From the NCBI RefSeq assembly GCF_019393635.1, contig NC_057861.1:359582953-359646952 (forward strand): 64,000 nt of DNA, read 5' to 3'. This document shows, piece after piece, positions 10,671 through 22,428 of this stretch. The stretch is from Dromiciops gliroides. Lineage: Eukaryota; Chordata; Mammalia; Microbiotheria; Microbiotheriidae. The number at the start of each line of letters is the position of its first letter. Within the stretch, counting starts at the first letter, position 1. The position numbers were made by a program, and so were the translations under genes. The notes beneath the pieces were generated by a model. It made no database searches, was not told the DNA's origin, and saw only the letters and a program-made list of their open reading frames with translations.

Positions 10671-13025
10671 AAAAGAGAGAAAAAGGAAACCATATTATAT
10701 TGAATGGAATTATAGACAACAAACCAATGTGAATAACAAATTTATACACTCTAAATGTCTTAGCATCTAACTATATAAAAGGAAAAATAACTGACCTACA
10801 AGAAGATATACAGTAATAAAATGGTGACAACAGCTTTCAACAGTCCCTATCTAACTTTTAGATAAGTGTAATTGAAAGGTAAACAAAAGGGAAAATGTGA
10901 AAATGAATATATATATATATATATGTATATATATTGCTAGAAAATCTAATCAATTGATACCTTTAGCAAAATTGTGTGACTACAAAAAATATAAAAAATC
11001 AATAGCAATTCCATATAATACTGACAAAATTCAAGAAGAAATAATAGAAAAAATACCTCTTCAAATTGCTACAAAGTACATAAAAGATCTAAGGATCAAC
11101 TCAAGAAAGTACTCAAAAGATTTATATAGGTCTAATTACAAATATTTCTCATAGAAATAAAGGACAATTTAAATAGCTGGAGGAATAGTCAATGCTCATG
11201 GTTGGGCCATGCCAATACAATAAAAAAAGACTATTTCCAAATATAATTTATACATTTAATATTCTACAAAATTATCAAAGGTATATTTTACAGAATTCAA
11301 TAAAAATAACAAAATACATTTGTAAAAATAAAAGAACTACACTACTAAGAAAGAATGATGTAAAGAGGTAGGGACAAAAAAAAAGGTGAATAGCCCTTCC
11401 AAACCACAAACTATATTATCAGGCAGTAGTCATCAAAACTACCCAGTATTGTTTAAAAAAATTGAGAGGCAGGTTAAATGGAACAGAGTAGTTAAGAATC
11501 AAGAAAAAAATGGAATTCAGTAGCACAGCATTTGGTAAACTGGGAAGACATGAGTTACTTTGGAAACAATTTTCTATTTGATTAAAAACTGTTGGGAAAC
11601 CTGGAAAGCAGCCTGGCAGATATTAGTCTTAAACCAGTACCTTATATTTTAAAAGGATATATATCCTTAATATTAAAGATCATACTGTAAAATTTTTAGA
11701 AAAGAATTAGATCATATAACTCAGAACTAAAGGTAGGGAATGTATTCTTAACCAAATAAGGGATAGAAACAATTTCAAAAGATAAAATAGATAAAGTTGT
11801 TTACATGAAAATGAAAAGTTTCTGCCCAAACAGAATTAATGAATCTTAGATAATAAGGGAAACAATAGAATGGGAAAAAAGTCTTTGTATCCAATTTTTC
11901 TGATGAGTTTGGTACCCAAAATACATAATAAAAACATACACGCAGACACATACATACATATACATGTGATTGCATACACAAAAAAATCATATACAAATAC
12001 ATAAGTATATATGGATTATTATATATGTATATCATTTATATGTACATATCTATAATTATGTAAAACAAAGCCATTCTCCAACAAATAAGTACTATAAGGA
12101 TTAAAACAAGCAGTTCTCAAGAATTACAAACTACTAACAACCATCTTAAAAATGCTCATCCATCTTTAAAAATTAAATCACTAATAATAAGGTAAATGCA
12201 AATCAAAACAATCCTGTGGATTCAGATCACAACATGTTAATGAAGATGAAAAGAATGGGAACAGTCAATGTTACACCAACTGTGGGAATATAGGCACACT
12301 ATTGCATTTTTGAAGGAACTATGAATCAGTCCAACCATTTTGGAAATCAATTTGGAACTATACTGATAAAGTGATTAAAATGTTTATAACCATTCATGCA
12401 GAGAATCCATTAGTATAGACTTATATTTCAAGGGAGCCACTGATAAGAAGAAAATTCCCGTATATACTAAAATATTTATAGGATCACTTTTTGTGTTTCC
12501 AAAATAGTGAAAACAAAATACGTGTCCATTAACTAGGGAATGGCTAAGCAAATTGTGGTACATGAATGCAATGAGGAATGTGATGATGTCAGAGAAGCAT
12601 TGAAAGATCTATATGAACTGATGCAGAGAGAAATAGGCAGAGCAAAGAAAACAACATATATATAATGCATATAATGATGTAAATGGAAAGAACAACTGGG
12701 GGGTGGGGAGAATCTGAAGTTAAAGTTTTAAAATTATAAAGAACAAATATGTCTTGAAGAAAAAGATATGAGAAAATACCCCTACTCTATACCTTTGCAG
12801 AGGTGGGAGGTCTCTGTGTTATAAATTTTGCACACCTTTTCAGACTTTTGGATATATTGCTAAGTTATGTTAATTCATTTACCCTTCTTTTTTGTCTTAA
12901 AGTATTTGTTTTATTGAATAATCCTTTTGGGGAAGGAAAAGGAGGGAAACCATGATAGGGTATGATGATATAAAAAGATGACACCACTTAAAAAAATCTT
13001 ATTTTAAAAAGAATTAAAGCAGAAG

Positions 13026-15200
13026 AAATAAGATTATTTTCTTGTTTTACTATCCACCATTAAAAAAAGATAAAGTCTTCACTCTCATAAGAAGATGTCC
13101 TGCCCCCAAGAAAGGGAAAAATTCCAAGATACATTCAATGCAGATTTTCAAGATACCATTTTGCTTTTGAGTGTCCTGTTTTATGAGCCATTACTATAAG
13201 GAGTTTCTGCTTCTCCTGAAATTTCACCTTTGTCATAGATTTCTGAAAACTACATTTCTGGCTTAATTGAAACAAGACTTTCTATCCTTTTAATTCAATG
13301 GATTTTTTGTCACAAGGATGTGAATACTCCATTCAGCTATGTAGACTATAATCTACCCATGACATCTAATCCTGAGAAATGTGTATATATGTTGTCTGTT
13401 AAAGCCTCCATAGACAATCTTTCCCATGAAGTAGAGGCCTTTCTCTTTGTCTTCTAATATTTCATAGGTATAGGTCCAGTACATGAGAGGTCCATCTGTT
13501 AAGTTTTGATCTCATTTATGTGACTGACACCTTCTCTAATAATATATTTCCTTGAAGGATCATATGGGATATCCCCCTTTTTTATGGGAACCCTAGAAAA
13601 GCTACTCCACATTCAAAGTAATTTTGTCTACCTCCTCCAGAAACTATGATTTACAAACCTGTTGTTATTTTTGTTTTAGTCAACCAGAACACACAATTAG
13701 TTCATATTGAAGCCATTTAATGAAATAACATAGGAAGGAAGTATATTATACCCTCCCATCTAACTCAACATTGCACCCCCCCACACACACACATCATTTG
13801 CAATTTGAGATACACACTCTGATAGTTACAGATATTTTCAGTGGCAATATTGTATACACCTAGAATATACACATTGAGGGACATACTCAAAGGGGACTTT
13901 TTGTGGCTCAGGGTCACATGTGAAGGGGTGTACATGGAAGGAAGATGTGAGGCCAAGGAATATAAATGGAAAAGAAAATTATGCTTTTGAAACTGTAGGA
14001 CTAGCATTGTCTGTTAGTGATAAAATCATGTTTTTGTGGACTTTTCCCAGCTGGTATTGTGTGACATGTGGTCTCTGCTGGTTGGTGCTCTGTTGATCTT
14101 ATGGTCATTGCTTAGTAGGGTACTGCTCCACACATGGTTGTGAAGCTTCTCTCTGTTTCTAGCTCCTGGCTTCAGTTGGCACTCTCAGATGAGATGCTAA
14201 GAAGAGACTCTGCAAACTCATTTTTAGTTTAGGACTCAGAGACCTAACGTTCAGTTCATTTAGGGAGTCAGTCCCTTCACACACTTGGAAGAAGTGTGAG
14301 ACTGCTTTTCCCTCCATAAAGAAGGGAAGTTTGTTCTTTCCCAGAGCATTGACTGTGTCTGGCTTTCTCTCTCTATAGGAGCCAAACTGGTTTGGAGCAT
14401 GTCAAAGCTAAAGAAGCACCTTTAGGTATGAACTCTGTCTTTTAACCTTTGTCTGAGGCTAATTTTCAAACTGTTATCCCAGATTTAGAGTTAGAAAATC
14501 TTTCTGACTCTTGCTTATTTAGGGATCCCATAACCCTAACCCCAACCTATTTCAGGAGACTACCCTTTTGACAAACTTCCAAGGGCTATCTGGGTCTAAG
14601 GCCACAAGGTTTTCTCAACCACAATATTCTTCTTGTTTGCCATTTAGTTGAAAAACAGCAAAAAAGTCAAGGAACAGGAACCTTAAGTGTAGGTGAATGG
14701 AATCATTGCTTTCTCTTTCAATACTTCATTCCAAATTCCTGCTTTTGTTCTGTATGTGTGACTGGTAGCAAGTCAGCCAACCCTTATGTTGCCCTACATT
14801 TTTATCCCAGTGAATACTTTGTAGTGCTTTCAAATTATAGAGGGCACACCTATGATCTCTGTGAGCCAACAATACACACTTATATTTATAGCAGTACTTC
14901 TGATGGTACCAAAGAGCTGGGGGGGTGGGGTTGTAAATGGTGCCAATGGTTTGGGAAATGCCTGAAAAAAACTGTTGAATATGAATGGAAGGAAAAACTA
15001 TTGCACTATTAGAAATAATGCATATGACAAGGATATTTGGGAAGACATTTATGAAGTTTTTCAAAGTGAGATAAGCAGATAAGAAAAGAATTTACACAAG
15101 GACCACAACAATGTAAAGGAAAAGAAAATTTAAGGTGTCTAATTCTGATCAGTGCAGTGACTTATTATGAATTCAGAAAACTGACAATGAATCCATCAGC
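13026..15200. other. Unassigned DNA, no gene seen
   Basis: About 2.2 kb in which I recognise no named repeat or intact frame. Open frames here (13,765-14,007, 14,726-15,064 and 14,758-15,012) overlap on opposite strands, have no family resemblance and look fortuitous. A splice-like 47-bp block at 14,379-14,425 is discussed under findings. Confidence 0.5.
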
Positions 15201-15204
15201 TGAT

Positions 15205-15310
15205 CAACCATCAAATATTAATTAATCACTTGCCAGGCACTGTGTTAGTCTCTGGTAATACAAAAAAATAAGAAATAATTCCTACTCTCAAGGAGATTCC
15301 ATTCTATCAT
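15205..15310 (-). repeat. L2 LINE 3'-end fragment
   Basis: 'cttgccaggcactgtgttag', 'ggtaatacaaaaaaataag' and 'tactctcaaggagattcc' are the L2 antisense 3' block. Confidence 0.55.
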
Positions 15311-15379
15311 AACAAAGCATGCTTTGCCTCCCTCCAATTTGGAAGAACCCTGGTGGGTTATAGGTATAGAATGTTGTCA

Positions 15380-15619
15380 GACATGAACAATAATAACAAT
15401 TGCTAACATTTTTCTAGTACCTACTACATGCCAGGAACTGTGTTATGTGCTTTACAAATATTATCTTAAGTGATCCTCACAATAACCCTAAAAAGTAGAT
15501 GCTATTATTATGTCCATTTTGCAGATGAGGAAAGTGAGACAGAGGTTATGTAACTTATCCAAGGTCATACAGCTGGGAAGTATCTGAGGCTGAATATGAA
15601 ATCAGGTTTTCCTGACTAG
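15380..15619 (-). repeat. Long-form CORE-SINE, left part (split by LTR)
   Basis: Reverse complement of the long CORE-SINE: 'ctttacaaatattatctta', 'cctcacaataaccctaaaa', 'cagatgaggaaagtgagac', 'aaggtcatacagctgggaag', 'aggttttcctgact'. The tRNA-like head resumes after the LTR at about 16,335-16,370 ('tctagctcactattcattgt', 'cacctgcc'), so the LTR at 15,620-16,330 inserted into it. Confidence 0.8.
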
Positions 15620-16330
15620 TGTGAGAAAAAAATTATTAATAATGAATTTCTTAGGGGGAACCCAGATTAGTTTCAGTTGTTCTCTCTCCCTTACCCCCAG
15701 AAAATTCAATTCTTGAGGAAGTTCCAATCTTGTTTTGGAGCTAACCCAAGGGTACAATAGAGATGGAGATTGATTTTTTGTTTAGCTAAGTTGGACTGTT
15801 GGGATAATACCACACCTAGACTTTTCCCTTTGCCCTTCCGCAAGAGTCTTTTGCACACTTCCCCCTTATGTCATCTGTAGAGCTCATTTTCATTTGGACC
15901 CCTTTCAGGTCATGTCAACCAATGGAACTGAATTATGCTAACCAATTAGCTTTGATCAATGTATAATGACCTGCCACTATCAAAAGAGGATGTAAAGCCT
16001 TGACCACATGGGGGTCGCAGCTTGGCTTGATCCTGGCTCACACTTTGCCCCTCTCTTGGCTTGGAATGCTGTCTCATAGTGTATGTCCTCTTAGGACAGT
16101 GTTGGTAACACAGGGCTTCTGAACTCTCTTTGAGACCATGTGCTATCTGAGAGACAGCATGGTGCTGGGGTTTTTCTCCTGCTTGTGCTGATACGTGGCC
16201 AATTCTTTACTGGTACATATGATATTAATTAATAATAAATGCTTACTGCCAAAGTGGGTGTAATAGCCATTAATATATAAGTATCAATAATTTTAGAAAT
16301 ACAGTAGTCACCAATACTTTAAAAAGCACA
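15620..16330 (+). mobile_element. Solo LTR, 711 bp, nested in CORE-SINE
   Basis: Begins TGTGAG and ends GCACA, so the termini are TGTG...CACA, and it is flanked by a perfect 4-bp TSD, CTAG, at 15,616-15,619 and 16,331-16,334. Two CCAAT motifs ('aaccaatggaac' near 15,918 and 'aaccaattagc' near 15,939) suit a U3 promoter, and an AATAAA in 'taataataaatgcttact' near 16,230 suits the 3' end of R, giving plus orientation. No internal coding sequence adjoins. The family is unknown to me. Confidence 0.82.
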
Positions 16331-16370
16331 CTAGGTCTAGCTCACTATTCATTGTCACCTGCCACCTATA

Positions 16371-17766
16371 TTGATTAATTTTGATTCACTGAAATTTGAA
16401 ATGTGAGAAGGTTCTATTGGGACAGGGAGTCACTGAGAAGTAACAGTGATATAAAACAGGAGTATCAATAAAACATTACATTTTTTTTAAAAAGCATGTA
16501 TAGTCTATATAGCACCATATTATACTGTTGGTATTCTCCAATATGGGGTTATAATCAATCAATCAATCTTCGTCATGCAATGCACTATGCTAGACTCTAG
16601 GATATTTATCAGAAATGATGAATATCACCTATTAGTTCTAAAACAGAACTAGAGGGAAATTTGAGAATACTTCTATTCAGTAGAATTTAGTAATAAAACT
16701 ATTGTGTGGGACACAGGTTTTATACTTCTATATTGCTTTCTGGCAACAGAATTGGAACTGGGCTACTTACAAAGAACAATTTCTAAGGTGGCAGAATTAA
16801 AAGTAGGTAACCTATTGAGTCCATATCTCAGTTTTTGAATGGTACAGCCAAGTCTAATTGAAGCCATCATTTCCCTGTTGAGAGGGATCATACTCAGGAG
16901 AAATTGAGGTATGCATTATCAAAACAAAGCCCTATCCAAAGCTTAGAATTTCAGAACTCACAGTATGCTTTGTTAGGAAAAAAATTCCCTTCAGACAATT
17001 GTATTTTACTGGAAGAACTCCTGGGGTCACCACAGATATCTGAGCAAGAATTTGATACTGGAATATAGAATTCGTACCTAAACCTTGTAGCTCATTTCTC
17101 AAGACTCAAAGTGTTGGTTAAGATGTGTTATCTTCAGAGAAAGAAAATGTGATAGTTAATGAAGACCTTTCCTTTAGGAGAAGAAAACCTAAATAGAAGG
17201 CTTTGTGTTTATGTCACCTCTGTAATCTAGGACTACATTTCCATAATCAAAATTATCAGAAAAAACTATTTTATGCTAGTTTTTTTTCTCTCATGTTAGT
17301 TCCAAAGTAAAAATAAAGTAAGATTTGTCACATGGAAATTTCAAGGATGAAGCTCATATTTCACTTTTTCAGGCATACTAATGATCCTTGTGAAATATTT
17401 TAGTGATTTCTGTCCAACATGTTTTTTTTTTCTCCCAAATTTTAGATGGAATTAAAAGATGAGTAAAATTTATAAAAGAGTGAAACCGGAGAGGTGAACT
17501 GGATATAGAACTAAGCTGATTATTAAAGTAAATTCCTAAGGAATTGTTTTTCCTCCTTACCTAGCCATGTAAGGGGAATTAACAATATCTAGCTATACCT
17601 ACAATCCAGAAATAGAGGACCCAATCTGCTGAACATAGAGGGTAAATAAACAACAGAATCAATAGGTAATGCTCATCAACATAACAAATGAATACATTTT
17701 GGTTGTGTTGAAATTCCTGCTGCCTCTTGAGTGTCAGGGTGTGTATTCAATATAATTGGTCTCCTG
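16371..17766. other. Unassigned DNA
   Basis: No gene seen. A short L2-like block lies at about 16,550-16,630. The rest I cannot name. Confidence 0.45.
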
Positions 17767-17780
17767 GATTCTTAACATAT

Positions 17781-18188
17781 ATTTTTTAAAATAATAAATT
17801 TTTTATTTATAGTTTGGGTTCCAATTTTATCCTTCTTTCCCTCCCTCCCCTCCCTTCCCTGAGGTGACAATCAAATATGGGTTATACATGCATGATTATG
17901 TAAAATATTACCATATTTGTCATTTTGTACAAGCAAACTTGATTTTTAAAAATGAAAGTGAAAAATAGCATGCTTCAGTCTGTTCCATCAATATCAGTTC
18001 TTTCTTTGGAGGTGGATAGTATGTTTCATCACTGTATTGTTCAGAATAGTCAAGTTATTCACAGTTCTTTATCAAACAATATTGCTGTCTTTGTGTACAT
18101 TGTTCTCTTGGTTCTGATTACTTCACAATATATCATTTCATACATGTCTTTCCTGGCCTTTCTGAAGTTATCCTGTTTGTCATTTCTT
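17781..18188 (-). mobile_element. LINE-1 3' end with perfect TSD
   Basis: Reverse complement of the LINE-1 3'UTR and ORF2 tail: T-rich start, 'ctttccctccctcccctccc', 'gcatgcttcagtctgttcc', 'aacaatattgctgtctttg'. A 14-bp TSD, gattcttaacatat, lies at 17,767-17,780 and 18,189-18,202. The 81-codon frame at 17,952-18,197 is the antisense of this LINE-1 and is not a gene. Confidence 0.92.
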
Positions 18189-18202
18189 GATTCTTAACAT
18201 AT

Positions 18203-18684
18203 TTAAAGGGTCCGTGAAAATCTATGATACAGCTGAGAGGTCATAAGGATCAGAGAAAATTTCAAGTCCTTGATCTTAGTGGTTAGATAATCCAAATGCA
18301 TGCTGGAAAACTCAATAAGGATCCAAAAAGATCTGGATAGGCTTGATCAAAGAGATAAATATAATAACATGAAGCTTAATGGGGCTAAATGCAAAACCAT
18401 AATGTGAGTTCAAAAACAACTTTTCAAGGACAGGATAGCTGAACTATGTAGTAAATAGTTCATATGAAAAAAGTTCTGGGTATTTTAATGCACTACAATT
18501 TTGATATTGACCAATAATGTGACATGGAAGCTACTAATCAGATCCAGTCTATACCAATAGTTTATCATGTAGAATAAGAGAGGAATAATCTCATTCTTCT
18601 CTTCTCTGGTCAGACCAAATATGGGAAAATTGGTTTACTTCTGAGTGCCATATTTTGCAAGGTTCATCTACAAGTTAGTATATT
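18203..18684. other. Unassigned DNA
   Basis: No gene or repeat recognised. Confidence 0.5.
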
Positions 18685-18687
18685 ATT

Positions 18688-18829
18688 ATTATTTGTGGGG
18701 CAATGAGGGTTAAGTGACTTGTCTAGGGTCACACAGCTAGTAAGTATCAAGTGTCTGAGGTTAGATTTGAACTCAGGTCCTCCTGAATCCAAAGCCAGTG
18801 CTTTATTCATTGTGCCACCTAGCTACCCC
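18688..18829 (-). repeat. tRNA-CORE SINE, subfamily A, diverged
   Basis: Reverse complement with 'caatgagggttaagtgactt', CORE and 'tgtgccacctagctacccc'. It carries more substitutions than most copies ('ggttagatttgaactc', 'gctttattcattgtgcc'). Possible TSD aagttagt/aacttact, imperfect. Confidence 0.88.
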
Positions 18830-19281
18830 AACTTACTGTAGTCTTAGAGAAGAATAGTTAGAATGGTTTAGGGCCTGGAGACTAGGTAATGATCACTAGA
18901 ATAAAACATAAATGTTTAGCTTAGATAAGAAAAAGATTTATGGGGACATGATAACTGTCTTTGTGAACTTGAAAATCATGCCAAACCAACGTCTCTTTTT
19001 TTTTGAAGGCGTTATGAGATGAGAAGGCTTGGGAAAGTGCTAAAAAAATAGTATAAAAGTACAAATGCCAGCACTGCTTACAAACTCATTAGTAAAGGAA
19101 CTATGGCAGAGAAAGAGAGAAGATTGCAAACAATGTCATATCATAATCAATGGGGGTGAAAACAAGTCTGTTGGAGGTTTGGCATGTGAGTGAACTAATC
19201 CGGCTAATTCCAAGAGCATTCCTAGATCAAACTGGCAGAAGCACACCAAGTATAATAGAAACAATATAGACTGTCTAGTGC

Positions 19282-19628
19282 AGGGTTTCTTAAACTTTTT
19301 CTATTCGTGATCCCTTTTTGCCCAAGAAAATTTTACGTGACCTCAAGTATACAGGTATATAAAATAGATATACATAACCTTTTTTTTTTTTTTTTTGGCG
19401 GGGCAATGGGGGTTAAGTGACTTGCCCAGGGTCACACAGCTAGTAAGTGTCAAGTGTCTGAGGCCGGATTTGAACCCAGGTACTCCTGAATCCAGGGCTG
19501 GTGCTTTTATCCACTGCGCCACCTAGCCGCCCCCAACATAACATTTTACTGTTGCCAAGTTTTTTGCAACCTCCACATTGTTACATGGTCCCATAAGAGA
19601 TCATGACCCACAGTTTAAGAAGCTAGGG
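19282..19628. mobile_element. hAT-like MITE interrupted by a SINE
   Basis: Terminal inverted repeats 'tttcttaaac' (left) and 'gtttaagaag' (right), near agggt/aggg ends, flanked by a perfect 8-bp TSD, tctagtgc, at 19,274-19,281 and 19,629-19,636. An 8-bp TSD is diagnostic for hAT superfamily transposons. Without the nested SINE (19,380-19,534) the element is about 190 bp and encodes nothing, so it depended on a transposase supplied in trans. Confidence 0.85.
19380..19534 (-). repeat. tRNA-CORE SINE nested in MITE
   Basis: Poly(T), 'ggcaatgggggttaagtgac', CORE, 'ggtactcctgaatccagggc', 'cgccacctagccgcccc'. TSD acataac at 19,372-19,378 and 19,536-19,542. I call this type subfamily C ('gtactcctgaatcc' with 'caatgggggtt'). 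Confidence 0.92.
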
Positions 19629-20361
19629 TCTAGTGCATACAGAGTAATTTAGTTTCAAAATCAATGAAAATCAGAAATATCACCTTTGAATCCAATTATT
19701 CAGTGCTTTATACATACAATCGGATGTGAGATATGTGTATGTGTGTGAAAAAAAGGTTTCCAGCATGTTGGGTCAATTCTCTGTGGAGAGTCTATGGGAA
19801 AACAGAGGTAAGAATTTCACAAGTCAGATTGGTTTCAGTTTGCATTGATGGGAGGACTGCACGTAGTGATGAGATAATGGATAAAGGGTAGTATTGAACT
19901 CCCTAGCTTAAAAAATCATGAAAGGATTGTAGAATTATTATACCTTGTAAAATATTTGACACAATGTCTCATACTCTCCTTGTGGATGAGAGGAAATGAT
20001 GTGGACTAGATCATGATAGATACAGTTTAATAGATTCTAAATCAGTAATCCTCCTGGGTCATTGTAGTGAGTCCCACTTTTACCTTGGGTACTATATAGG
20101 CATCTAGTTTTATTATACTCCCTTAGAAAAGAAATGCATTTAGGACTTGTAGTGTGTGAAGAAGTCTCAGTGATAATGGAAGGCAAAGTCTAAACCTCTT
20201 GCTCCACAAATCATGGCTTAGACTTTCCTCTTGCTTTTCCAGCTTTAATAGCTAAGGCAATATTCTTTTTCTTCATTTAGAAAGCTGGGTCTTGGAACTC
20301 AGGAACCCTGAGACTGGCACTGCTAAGGAATTTGCCCTTCTATGTACAAAAGAGTGAGTAG

Positions 20362-20522
20362 GAGCAGCTAGGTGGTGCAGTGGATAGAGCACTGGCCCTG
20401 GAGTCAGGAGTACCTGAGTTCAAATCCGGCCTCAGACACTAAACACTTACTAGCTGTGTGACCCTGGGCAAGTCACTTAACCCCAATTGCCCTGCAAAAA
20501 AATGAAAAATAAATAAATAAAA
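20362..20522 (+). repeat. Tandem SINE pair, first copy
   Basis: Head 'gcagctaggtggtgcagtgg', 'ctggagtcaggagtacctg', 'acactaaacacttactagc', 'ccccaattgccctgc', then an A-rich tail: subfamily B-like. The target sequence acaaaagagtgag is present before it (from 20,346), between it and the next SINE (from 20,523) and after the second SINE (from 20,688). Confidence 0.93.
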
Positions 20523-20542
20523 ACAAAAGAGTGAGGAACTAG

Positions 20543-20687
20543 GGGCAGCTAGGTGGCACAGTGGATAGAGCCCTGGAGTCAGGAGGACCTGAGTTCAAAT
20601 CTGGCCTTAGACACTTGACACTTACTAGCTGCATGACCTTGGGCAAGTCACTTAACCCTCATTACCCAACCAAAAAACAAAAAACAA
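20543..20687 (+). repeat. Tandem SINE pair, second copy
   Basis: Head 'gggcagctaggtggcacagt', a short gap in the head ('gatagagccctggagtcag'), 'ggaggacctgagttcaaat', 'acacttgacacttactagc', 'ccctcattaccc': subfamily A-like, hence not a duplicate of its neighbour. Followed by the third target-site copy. Confidence 0.93.
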
Positions 20688-21124
20688 ACAAAAGAGTGAG
20701 GAAGTCTTACACTCATTTCCATTCTACAGCTTAAGAGTTTGCTTATCTCCTTTATTGAAAATAAGAACTATCGGTCCAGAAAAATCTCAATTTATATTTG
20801 ACTATTCTCTAAAATAAACATTAGTAAATTGGTTGGAGGACCCTTTCCCTGAGCCTGGGTCTGCTTTTATCTCTACTATTCTCTCACCTGTCTTCTGAAA
20901 GGGTATATAACTCTACAATTGACCCTAACTAGTCAGAACAAAGAGGTGACTTTAACCTACAGCACTCTAAGTCATTGAAAACACATGGCCCAGTAGATAC
21001 CCCCCCCAGTTCACTTCAATGGTGTTGACAATGGACACATCTGTATGCACCATAGGAAGATGCAATCAAAATTCTGAACAAAGACTCACCACCCTGTAAA
21101 GTCATCTAGTTGATGAAGGATCTC

Positions 21125-22260
21125 CTTTAATTTACTATTTATTTACTTATTTTGAACATGAAAATGAGTTCCAAATTCTCTCCCTTCCTCCAACCCTTGC
21201 CATCCCACTGAGAAGGCAAGCAAAATGATATCAATTAATTATACATGTGAAATAATGCAAAACATTTCCATATTAGCCATTTTTTAAAAAAGCAAAAAAA
21301 AAACCCAAAAAGTGAGAAAATTATACTTTAATTTGCATTTCATCAGTGCTCACTCTGCAGGTAGATAGCATTTTCTCATTCTTTGGGACTGTCTTGGGTA
21401 AAGTCTTTCACAGCTGATCATAATTACAATATTGCTATAACTGTAAACAATGATCTCCTGATTCTGTTCACTTCAATTTGCATCATTTCATATAGGTCTT
21501 CCTGCATTTTTATTTTTTTTTGAAACTAACCCCTTCATCATTTCTTCTATCTCAATAATACTCCATCACAATCATATGCCATGACTTGTTCAGCTACTCT
21601 TCAATTAATGATCATCCCCTCAAATTCCAATTCTTGCTACCACAAAAAGCTGGCAAAAATATTTGAACATATAGGTCCTTTTCCTTTTTCTTTCAGCTGT
21701 TTGGGGTATTGACCTAGTAGTGTTATTGATGGGTCAAAAGGTAGGCCCAATTTTATGGCTTCTTGGGTATAGTTCCAAATTTTTCTCCAGAATGGTTGGG
21801 GGCAGTTCACAATTCTACCAACAGTTCATTAGTGCTATTTCCTCTCATCCCCTTGAGAATCTGTCATTTCTGATGGGTGTCAGGTCATACCTCAGATTTG
21901 TTTTAATTTGCATTTCTCTAATCAATAGTGATTTAGAGCATTTTAAAAATATGACTATAAATAGTTCTGATTTCTTCTTCTAAAAACTGCCTGTTCATAT
22001 CCTTTTATCATTTATCAGTTAGGGAAAGGCTCTTATTTTTATAAATTTGACCAAGTTCCCTATATATTTGAGTAATGAGGTTTTTATTAGAGAAACACTA
22101 TAGACATTTGATAATACTGCATTATCTATGCTACCTTTTAGCAAAATGTAGTTTCCCTGATTATCTTTTTTAATTGGGTCTATTTTTGCTTCTGCTTTTT
22201 CTGAGATCATAATGGCTATCCCTGCCTTTTTAACATAACAGATTTTCTTCAAGCCCTTTC
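21125..22260 (-). mobile_element. LINE-1 3'UTR and ORF2 C-terminus joined to endonuclease
   Basis: The plus strand shows the antisense 3'UTR (21,130-21,480), then the ORF2 3' region ('aattccaattcttgctacca', 'gaatggttgggggcagttc', 'aatagtgatttagagcatt'). At about 22,120-22,140 it jumps to the ORF2 endonuclease: the minus-strand frame at 22,019-22,408 reads KKAGIAIMISEKAEAKIDP, a clear LINE-1 endonuclease block. About 3 kb of ORF2, including the reverse transcriptase core, is missing. The element continues past the SINE at 22,261. Confidence 0.88.
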
Positions 22261-22428
22261 TTTTTCTTTTTTTTTCCTTTTTTTTTTTTTTGGTGAGGCA
22301 ATTGGGGTTAAGTGACTTGCCCAGGGTCACACAGCTAGTAAGTGTCAAGCATCTAAGGCTGGATTTGAACTCAGGTACTCCTGACTCCAGGGCCAGTGCT
22401 TTATCCACTGAACTATCTAGCTGCCCCT
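22261..22428 (-). repeat. tRNA-CORE SINE in LINE-1
   Basis: Reverse complement with 'gaggcaattggggttaagtg' and 'ggtactcctgactccagggc': subfamily B. TSD aagcccttt at 22,251 and 22,429. Confidence 0.92.

Larger units (their letters stand above)
8800..13025 (+). mobile_element. LINE-1, plus strand, rearranged, with nested SINEs
   Basis: In order: an ORF1 RNA-binding-domain remnant at about 8,900-9,200 (frame around 8,933-9,118); A-rich inter-ORF sequence; an out-of-place endonuclease piece at 9,740-9,800 that translates to EYVYFSAPHRNLTKIYH, the LINE-1 'FSAPH' block; more inter-ORF sequence; the start of the ORF2 endonuclease from about 10,310; and the C-terminal half of ORF2 from about 10,945, with peptides such as AIPYNTDKIQEEIIEKIP. 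From 12,180 'caaatcaaaacaatcctgtg' to 'actagggaatggctaagc' is the conserved ORF2 3' part, then a 3'UTR to about 13,025. ORF2 is broken by stops and an internal deletion near 10,860-10,945. Two SINEs are inserted. It is not active. Confidence 0.8.

Noticed and set aside
14532..14549. Interstitial telomere-like sequence (ccctaaccccaacc)
   Set aside because: Only about two units; too short to mean anything.
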